DNA of 64,000 nt from DATAZK01 sp965199805 (GTDB lineage Bacteria; Actinomycetota; Actinomycetes; Frankiales; Frankiaceae), in assembly GCA_965199805.1 (NCBI GenBank), contig CBDATO010000001.1, positions 1,426,001 to 1,490,000 on the forward strand, read 5' to 3'. Under the pieces are notes generated by a model that was given only the letters and a program-made list of their open reading frames with translations, was not told where the DNA came from and ran no database searches. Positions 59,304 to 64,000 of this stretch are shown in pieces (the stretch's first letter is position 1; every line of letters begins with the position of its first letter). A program made the translations under genes and the position numbers.

Positions 59304-61688
59304 GTGCCGATGCCAACGCTTCCCAGGCTTGCCGGTGACGAGCTGCACCGGACGATCGACTACTGGAAAGCCGCCAACTTCCTCACGGCAGCACAGATCT
59401 ACCTCAAGGAGAACGCGCTCCTGCGCGAGCCGCTGACCGTCGCCCACATCAAGCCGCGGCTGCTCGGCCACTGGGGCACGTCGCCCGGCCTGAACCTCGT
59501 GTACGTCCACCTCAACCGGCTGATCCGGGCATTCGACCAGCCGACCCTGTACGTCGCCGGCCCGGGCCACGGCGGTCCGGCCCTGGTCGCCAACGTCTAC
59601 CTCGAGGGGACCTACAGCGAGATCTACCCGCACGTCAGTACGGATGAGGCCGGTCTGCGGACGCTGGTGCGCCAGTTCTCCACGCCCGGCGGGATCCCGA
59701 GCCATGTCAGCGTGCCGACCCCCGGCTCGGTGCACGAGGGCGGCGAGCTCGGCTACGCGCTGATCCACGCGTTCGGTGCGGCCATGGACAACCCCGACCT
59801 GCTCGTCACCTGCGTGGTCGGCGACGGGGAGGCCGAGACGGCGCCGCTCGAGGGCAGCTGGAAGAGCACCCGCTTCCTCAACCCGAAACGGGACGGGGCC
59901 GTGCTCCCGATCCTGCACCTGAACTCGTACAAGATCGCGAACCCGACCGTGCTCGCCCGCACCGATGACTCCGACGTGAGAGCACTGCTCTCGGCCCACG
60001 GCTACGACGTGCTCGAGGTGGGTGGCAGCGACGTGGAGCAGGTGCACGTCGACATGGCCGAGGCCATGACGACCGCGTACACGCGCATCCGGGCGATCTG
60101 GGACGAAGCCCGCTCCGAGCCGGGGCCGTTGCGCCGGCGCCCGCGCTGGCCGGCCATCGTGCTGCGGACCCCGAAGGGCTGGACCGGGCCCGCTGTCGTC
60201 GACGGCGTTCCCGTCGAGGGCACGTTCCGCGCCCATCAGGTGCCCTTGGCTCAGGTGCGCGAAAACCCGGGGCACCTGCAGCTGCTCGAGCAGTGGCTGC
60301 GCTCGTACGCACCCGAGCGACTGTTCGACGCCGCCGGGCGGCTCGTGCCGGAGCTGGCGGCCCTTGCTCCCGGAGGCGATCTGCGGATGGGGGCGAGTCC
60401 GTACGCCAACGGCGGGCGCCTCACCGTCGATCTGCACCTGCCGGACTGGCGGCAGTACGCCATCGAGGTGGACCCCGAACGCCGGGGCAGCACCTTCGTC
60501 GAGCCGACGGCGCGTCTCGGCGAGGTCTGCCGCGACCTGTACGTCAGCGACCCCACGACCTTCCGCGTCTTCAGCCCGGACGAGCTGGCTAGCAACCGGC
60601 TGGCCGCGGTGCTCGACGTGTCGGACCGATGCCTGGTCGCGGAGATCGACCCGCTGGACGACCGGGTGTCGCCGGACGGCCGGGTGATGGAGGTGCTCTC
60701 CGAGCATCTGTGCCAGGGCTGGCTGGAGGCGTACACGCTGACCGGCCGGCACGGGCTGTTCGCGACGTACGAGGCGTTCGCGATGGTCTCGGCGTCGATG
60801 CTCGTGCAGCACACGAAGTGGCTGCAGGAGGGCGAGCGGCTGGGCTGGCGGGCACCGGTGCCGTCGCTGAACGTGCTGCTCACCTCGACGTGCTGGCGCA
60901 ACGACCACAACGGGTTCAGCCACCAGGGGCCGGGCCTGCTCGACACCGTCATCCCGCTCTCCCCGGGGGTCGCCCGGGCCTGGCTCCCGCCGGACGGCAA
61001 CTGCCTGCTGTCGGTCGCCGAGCACTGCCTGCAATCGCGCGACCACGTCAATCTGATCGTCGCGGACAAGCAGCCCCACCTGCAGTACCTGACGGCCGAC
61101 GAGGCAGCCGAGCACTGCGCCCGGGGCGGATCGGTCTGGCACTGGGCGGGCACCGAGACCGATGCGTCACCGTCGCCCGACATCGTGCTCGGGTGCATCG
61201 GTGACGTACCGACCCTGGAGACGCTCGCCGCCGCCCAGCTGCTGCGCGAGTGGGTGCCGGGCCTCGTCGTCCGTGTGGTCAATGTGGTTGACCTGATGGC
61301 GATGATGCCGCAGGACGTGCACCCGCACGGCTTCTCCGGCACCGTCTTCCGCGCCCTCTTCGGCCCCGAGGACCAACAGGTCGTCATGGCCTTCCACGGC
61401 TACGCCCGCTCGCTGCACCAGCTGCTGCACGGACGCCCCGGCGCCGGTCGCTTCCACGTGCGCGGCTTCAACTCGCAGGGCACTACCACCACGCCGTTCG
61501 ACATGGTCGTCCGTAACGGGATGAGCCGCTACCACCTGGCCGCCGAGGCGCTGCGCCGCTCGCCGCGGCTGCCCGCCGGCTCCGACCGGCTCGCCGAGTA
61601 CTGCTCCGACCAGCTCGACCGGCACGCGAGCTACGTCGTCGAGAACATGGAGGACATGCCCGAGGTGCGGGACTGGACGTGGTCGTGA
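59304..61688 (+). CDS. xfp: Phosphoketolase (xylulose-5-phosphate/fructose-6-phosphate)
   Basis: A 794-residue thiamine-diphosphate enzyme of usual phosphoketolase length. Seen: GHWGTSPGLNLVYVHLNRLI, AGPGHGGPALVANVYLEGTY, HVSVPTPGSVHEGGELGYAL, VVGDGEAETAPLEGSWKS (ThDP/metal motif), RNDHNGFSHQGPG and FHVRGFNSQGTTTTPFDMVV. It cleaves xylulose 5-phosphate or fructose 6-phosphate with phosphate to acetyl phosphate plus triose or erythrose phosphate. The acetate kinase gene overlaps it by four bases, completing the acetyl-phosphate-to-ATP route. Confidence 0.97.
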   Translation: MPMPTLPRLAGDELHRTIDYWKAANFLTAAQIYLKENALLREPLTVAHIKPRLLGHWGTSPGLNLVYVHLNRLIRAFDQPTLYVAGPGHGGPALVANVYLEGTYSEIYPHVSTDEAGLRTLVRQFSTPGGIPSHVSVPTPGSVHEGGELGYALIHAFGAAMDNPDLLVTCVVGDGEAETAPLEGSWKSTRFLNPKRDGAVLPILHLNSYKIANPTVLARTDDSDVRALLSAHGYDVLEVGGSDVEQVHVDMAEAMTTAYTRIRAIWDEARSEPGPLRRRPRWPAIVLRTPKGWTGPAVVDGVPVEGTFRAHQVPLAQVRENPGHLQLLEQWLRSYAPERLFDAAGRLVPELAALAPGGDLRMGASPYANGGRLTVDLHLPDWRQYAIEVDPERRGSTFVEPTARLGEVCRDLYVSDPTTFRVFSPDELASNRLAAVLDVSDRCLVAEIDPLDDRVSPDGRVMEVLSEHLCQGWLEAYTLTGRHGLFATYEAFAMVSASMLVQHTKWLQEGERLGWRAPVPSLNVLLTSTCWRNDHNGFSHQGPGLLDTVIPLSPGVARAWLPPDGNCLLSVAEHCLQSRDHVNLIVADKQPHLQYLTADEAAEHCARGGSVWHWAGTETDASPSPDIVLGCIGDVPTLETLAAAQLLREWVPGLVVRVVNVVDLMAMMPQDVHPHGFSGTVFRALFGPEDQQVVMAFHGYARSLHQLLHGRPGAGRFHVRGFNSQGTTTTPFDMVVRNGMSRYHLAAEALRRSPRLPAGSDRLAEYCSDQLDRHASYVVENMEDMPEVRDWTWS

Positions 61689-62800
61689 CTGACACGGTCG
61701 CGAGGGACACGGTCGTCCTGGCCGTCAACTTCGGGTCGTCGTCGCTGAAGACGGCGCTGTACGCCGGCTGCGGGGAGAGCCGGCGCCGCCTGGTGCGGGC
61801 TCGCATCGCCCGGCTGTCCGACGGCCGGTTGTCCCTGGACTGGGACGGCGGCTCCGCAGAGGAGACGGTCGGGGGTGATCCGCTCCTCGGCATCACCGAC
61901 GCGCTGGCGGCCCACGGCTTCCCCCTGCCGACGGCGGTCGGGCACCGCTTCGTGCACGGCGGGAACTTCGACGGGCCCCGCGTGCTGGACGACGCCGTGC
62001 TCGACCGGCTCCGCGGCCTGACCGGCTGGGCGCCGCAGCATCAGCCGGCCGCGCTCGCCGGGGTCGAGCAGATCGGCGAGGCCTGGCCCGACGTCGTGCA
62101 GGTCGGCTGCTTCGACACCGCCTTCCACCGCACCATGCCGGAGGTGGCCCAACGACTGCCTCTGCCGCCTGAGCTGTGGGACGCAGGGGTCCGCCGCTAC
62201 GGGTTCCACGGCCTGTCGTACGAGCACGTCGTCGCGGCCGTCGGGGTCACGGAACTGGGCCGTGCCGTGATCGCTCATCTCGGCAACGGGTCCTCCATGT
62301 GCGCGGTCGACGGCGGCCGCAGCGTCGACACGACGATGGCGTTCACCCCGGATGCGGGCCTCTTCATGGGCTCCCGCAGCGGCGACGTCGACCCCGGCCT
62401 GCTGCTGCACCTGCTCACCCGGGCCGACGACCCGCTGGATGCCGAGCAGCTGAGGCAGCTGCTGCAGGAGCGGTCGGGCCTGCGCGGCTTGTCGGCCACG
62501 AAAGAGGCGGACGGCGACTCGGACATGCAGGCGCTGCTCGAACGCAGCGACCCGGCGGCCGGACTCGCGGTCGACGCCTACTGCCGGCAGGTGGCCAAGC
62601 AGGTGGGGGCGTACGCCAGCGTGCTCGGCGGGGTGGACACCCTGGTCTTCACCGGCGGCATCGGCGAGCACGCCGCGGCCGTACGCGACGGTGTGGTCGA
62701 GCGGCTCGGCTTCCTCTCGATCGGCCGGGTCCGCGTGGTTCCCGCAGACGAGGAAGCGGTCATCGCCGCTCAGACCGCCGGGCTCGCCGGCGCGCGGTGA
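61685..62800 (+). CDS. ackA: Acetate kinase
   Basis: A 371-residue ASKHA-fold kinase: VNFGSSSLKTALY, GHRFVHGGNFDGP, CFDTAFHRTMPEVAQRLPLP, RRYGFHGLSYEHV, HLGNGSSMCAV, GSRSGDVDPGLL, and VFTGGIGEHAAAVR. It makes acetate and ATP from acetyl phosphate produced by the upstream phosphoketolase. GTG 61685 overlaps the phosphoketolase stop (GTGA), so the two are translationally coupled; GTG 61679 is two codons further upstream. The 3' end overlaps the convergent methyltransferase gene by 31 bases. No phosphotransacetylase is adjacent. Confidence 0.97.
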   Translation: MTDTVARDTVVLAVNFGSSSLKTALYAGCGESRRRLVRARIARLSDGRLSLDWDGGSAEETVGGDPLLGITDALAAHGFPLPTAVGHRFVHGGNFDGPRVLDDAVLDRLRGLTGWAPQHQPAALAGVEQIGEAWPDVVQVGCFDTAFHRTMPEVAQRLPLPPELWDAGVRRYGFHGLSYEHVVAAVGVTELGRAVIAHLGNGSSMCAVDGGRSVDTTMAFTPDAGLFMGSRSGDVDPGLLLHLLTRADDPLDAEQLRQLLQERSGLRGLSATKEADGDSDMQALLERSDPAAGLAVDAYCRQVAKQVGAYASVLGGVDTLVFTGGIGEHAAAVRDGVVERLGFLSIGRVRVVPADEEAVIAAQTAGLAGAR

Positions 62801-63510
62801 CCGATGACCGTGCGGAGCCCGGTCGGCAGCGTCTCGTCACCGAAGGCGTCGCCGACCGCAGCTGTGACTCCCGCCCGGCTCAGCAGGCCGGGAAGCGCGG
62901 ACGTGTCGATCAGGACGTTGTCGTGGCGCTCGTCCTCGCGTCGCCATGATCCATCCGCATTTCGCGTGAAGATCGCCATCTGACGGACGAAACGGTCCGG
63001 GCGGGGGGTCGAGAACTCGGTGACCAGCGCCCAGTCGTCCCCCACCCAACCCCCGTTGGGCACCCCGACCCGCGCTTTCCCCCATTCCAGGTCGCAGATG
63101 TCCATGGCGAGGATGCCGTCCTCGCGCAGCGCACCGGCGGCCGCCAGAAACGCGCGATCAACGGCTGACTCGTCGGGCAGATAGCTGAGCGCATGACCGA
63201 TGGAGACGATGGCGTCGGCGGGCGGAATCGGATCGTCGGGAAGTGTCAGCTGCTCGATCGCCGCGACGTCCGGCACGTACTCACGAGCAAGATCCAGCAT
63301 GGCCGGGGAGGCGTCGGTCGCCACGACGCGGTGACCCGCATCGACGAGATACCGGGTCAGGAGGCCGCTCCCGCAACCCAGCTCGACGACGAGGCCACCC
63401 CGTTCACGAATGGGTTCGAGCAGCCTGAGGATGCCGGGTGCGCACAGGTCGGCGTGGAAGCCGAAGCCCTCGTGGTGGACGCGGGCCAGATCGCGCAGGT
63501 AATACGTCAC
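62770..63510 (-). CDS. SAM-dependent methyltransferase
   Basis: A 246-residue class I methyltransferase: VVELGCGSGLLTRYLVDAGH (motif I), VVATDASPAMLDLARE, DAIVSIGHALSYLPDESAVD and LAMDICDLEWGKARVG. Relatives act on small molecules or proteins; acceptor unknown. GTG 63510 is preferred because a start there gives the usual N-terminus (TYYLRDLARVHHEGFGFHAD, then LCAPGILRLL); the frame continues upstream to GTG 63603 across the next gene. Convergent overlap with ackA is 31 bases. Confidence 0.82.
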   Translation of the reverse strand: MTYYLRDLARVHHEGFGFHADLCAPGILRLLEPIRERGGLVVELGCGSGLLTRYLVDAGHRVVATDASPAMLDLAREYVPDVAAIEQLTLPDDPIPPADAIVSIGHALSYLPDESAVDRAFLAAAGALREDGILAMDICDLEWGKARVGVPNGGWVGDDWALVTEFSTPRPDRFVRQMAIFTRNADGSWRREDERHDNVLIDTSALPGLLSRAGVTAAVGDAFGDETLPTGLRTVIGHRAPASPAV

Positions 63511-63593
63511 CGGCGCAGTCTGACCTTCGTCGGTGACCCGATCACCCCGGCGAGTGGTCAGGTCGTGAAGCAGATCCGTCGATTCCTTCAGGC

Positions 63594-63953
63594 ATGACCC
63601 CACTCGTCATCCTCATCTGGGTTGCTTGCGCCGGACTCGGCTACGCGATCGGCAACAGCAAGGGGCGGGGCACCGAGGGCATCGTGCTCGGTCTCCTGCT
63701 CGGCGTGATCGGCCTGATCATCGTCGCGTGCCTGAAGCCGAAGGTGCAGCCTGCGATGAGCTACGGATACGGCTACGGGCAGCCCGTGCCGCCGCAGATC
63801 CCGATGCAGCCGGGCGCGCTCACCGCCGCCGGTCCGCATTGGGCACCCGACCCGACCGGGCGCAACCAGCTGCGCCTGTGGAACGGCACGGCGTGGACGG
63901 ACGGGGTCTCGAACGGCGGCCGGACCGCCACGGATCCGCTGTACCGCGTCTGA
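63594..63953 (+). CDS. Small membrane protein with DUF2510-like C-terminus
   Basis: A 119-residue protein with two hydrophobic helices (VILIWVACAGLGYAIGNS; GIVLGLLLGVIGLIIVACLK), a Gly/Pro/Tyr/Met-rich linker (GYGYGQPVPPQIPMQPG) and a C-terminal W..DPTGRNQLRLWNGTAWT segment matching the DUF2510 WW-like motif common in actinobacterial membrane proteins. ATG 63594. The last 47 bases of the window hold no gene that can be called. Confidence 0.8.
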   Translation: MTPLVILIWVACAGLGYAIGNSKGRGTEGIVLGLLLGVIGLIIVACLKPKVQPAMSYGYGYGQPVPPQIPMQPGALTAAGPHWAPDPTGRNQLRLWNGTAWTDGVSNGGRTATDPLYRV

Positions 63954-64000
63954 CTCAGCCAGGCATCATGCCGACGTCGAACGCCGGTGCAGCAGACCCA

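Noticed and set aside
57660..61142. Very long open frame on the minus strand (1160 codons)
   Set aside because: Low-complexity Arg/Ala/Gly/His sequence opposite HupE, DUF3817, SCO6745-like and phosphoketolase genes, which are well supported.
1..64000. CRISPR arrays, transposases, rRNA operons
   Set aside because: No regularly spaced repeats, no transposase or integrase domain, and no rRNA-like conserved segments were seen in any region.

Overview
The window is gene-dense, very GC-rich DNA with frequent GTG starts, many 4-base start/stop overlaps (ATGA, GTGA, TTGA) and typical actinobacterial families (GAF-ANTAR regulator, DUF2795, SCO6745-like protein, minimal BlaI/BlaR1 pair, DUF3817, VTC/DUF4956). 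It is almost certainly chromosomal DNA of an aerobic, free-living actinomycete; the genus cannot be named from what is visible. No rRNA, tRNA, CRISPR array, transposase or prophage was seen. Almost everything is intact, with three decayed remnants (a VapC tail, an internally deleted dedA, and an SRPBCC tail).

Layout. 1-4283 (minus) is a tightly overlapping five-gene run: peroxiredoxin, methyltransferase, cytochrome-b561-like/molybdopterin oxidoreductase fusion, membrane protein, and a GH15 glycosidase that runs off the left edge. 4365-5245 is a divergent ECF sigma factor with a tiny zinc-finger anti-sigma candidate. 5477-9587 holds an ABM monooxygenase, a VapC remnant, a DedA protein, an MDR oxidoreductase, a ZIP metal transporter and UppP. 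9645-11413 has the deleted dedA, a clear palindromic operator and the blaI-blaR1 pair. 11607-19393 is a mixed stress/regulatory stretch: GAF-ANTAR, VOC protein, TerD-CAP fusion, a dienelactone-hydrolase homologue lacking its nucleophile, DUF2795, DUF2267-pterin dehydratase fusion, DEAD-box helicase with DbpA-type tail, NAD(P)-binding protein with a small winged-helix-like partner.

19527-29335 looks like a catabolic island: paired acyl-CoA dehydrogenases, Rieske oxygenase, NtaA-type flavin monooxygenase, a stand-alone RarA/MgsA C-terminal-domain protein, then (after a strong terminator and two unrelated minus-strand genes) two coupled Atz/Trz-type deaminases, the second closely resembling 8-oxoguanine deaminase. 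A nitrogen-containing ring or amide is a plausible substrate. 29392-32387 carries an aldo-keto reductase and a recognisable RsbQ-RsbP energy-stress module. 32546-43822 holds GlgX, several SDRs, a class II Fic protein behind a perfect inverted repeat, a Baeyer-Villiger-type monooxygenase next to a TetR/SDR divergent pair with two operators, and a cysteine-peptidase-like lipoprotein.

43945-46816 is a coupled DUF4956-VTC-lipoprotein operon. 47015-53227 has a small hydrolase, membrane proteins, a GAF-GGDEF-EAL protein, an SDR and a flotillin. 53258-57912 pairs an orphan sensor kinase (translationally coupled to a 93-residue protein of unknown function) with a divergent DUF3500-HupE/UreJ secretion/membrane pair, separated by three repeated half-sites. 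59304-62800 is a phosphoketolase-acetate kinase operon giving ATP from sugar phosphates; with GlgX it points to storage-carbohydrate and overflow carbon metabolism.
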